From NCBI GenBank assembly GCA_027858355.1, contig JAQICW010000271.1, forward strand, positions 1 to 6,001: a stretch of 6,001 bases of DNA, in the 5' to 3' direction. The position numbers and the translations under genes are program-made. This document shows, piece by piece, positions 5,902 to 6,001 of the stretch (positions are counted from its first letter, which is position 1; each line of letters opens with the position of its first letter). The notes beneath the pieces are model-generated. The model was given only the letters and a program-made list of their open reading frames with translations. It was not told the origin of the DNA and made no database searches. The DNA is from Desulfobacula sp. (lineage in GTDB: Bacteria; Desulfobacterota; Desulfobacteria; Desulfobacterales; Desulfobacteraceae).

Positions 5902-6001
5902 TCCACCGAAGGTGTGAATTCTATTTTTCACTCCGGTTGTCATGTTGACCATTTTTCGTCTTTGCCGCACAAGTGTCCGTAAATTTAAATAATCTCCGGA
6001 T
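5902..6001. other. Right flank without a gene
   Basis: No reading frame of useful length lies here. An imperfect hairpin is visible (GGTGTGAA at 5911-5918 against TTCACTCC at 5927-5934, one mismatch). The last 30 bases read GTGTCCGTAAATTTAAATAA and so on, which vaguely recalls the ends of some IS256-like elements. The window stops before this can be judged. Confidence 0.4.

Noticed and set aside
5896..5924. TTGACA as a -35 box of an outward promoter at the IS right end
   Set aside because: At a 17-base spacing the -10 would be TTCTAT, matching only three of six consensus positions.
1..6001. CRISPR array, tRNA or rRNA genes
   Set aside because: I saw no regularly spaced direct repeats and no recognisable tRNA or rRNA sequence on either strand.

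Overview
The window looks like an accessory (defence plus mobile DNA) segment of a bacterial chromosome or plasmid with moderately AT-rich coding sequence. The style of the IS3-like transposase pair, with its OrfA coiled-coil tail, and the base composition would fit an anaerobic deltaproteobacterium (Desulfobacterota) or a related Gram-negative. That placement is an inference; nothing here fixes the taxon.

Positions 1-3287 hold two tightly coupled plus-strand genes. The first is the 3' part of a P-loop ATPase of the DUF2791 (BrxD/SngB) type, cut by the left window edge. The second is a complete 703-residue Lhr-like superfamily 2 helicase whose ATG overlaps the ATPase stop in TGATG. An ATPase of this type followed by such a helicase is the tail of at least two known anti-phage layouts. 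These are type 2 BREX (pglW-X-Y-Z-brxD-brxHI) and Shango (TerB-like sngA, ATPase sngB, helicase sngC). The gene that would decide between them lies left of the window.

Positions 3288-3550 are AT-rich and have no convincing gene. They contain a near-consensus sigma-70 promoter (TTGACA, 17 bp spacer, TATATT) that points right into DNA with no plus-strand gene. From 4124 down to 3551 on the minus strand lie two small overlapping genes of unknown function (75 and 120 aa). Their DNA looks more GC-rich than the surroundings, so they may be a separately acquired pair.

Positions about 4162-5901 are an IS3-like insertion sequence. It carries orfA (HTH plus coiled coil) and orfB (rve-type DDE transposase, D142-D205-E241 with the D-35-E spacing) in the -1 frame. 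An A9 run could produce an OrfAB fusion, and a TTG start with its own ribosome site could produce OrfB alone. The OrfA ribosome binding site lies inside a 12-pair hairpin built with the left-end sequence. A perfect 18-bp inverted repeat with a 27-nt loop follows the orfB stop. The last 100 bases (about 5902-6001) hold no gene I can support.
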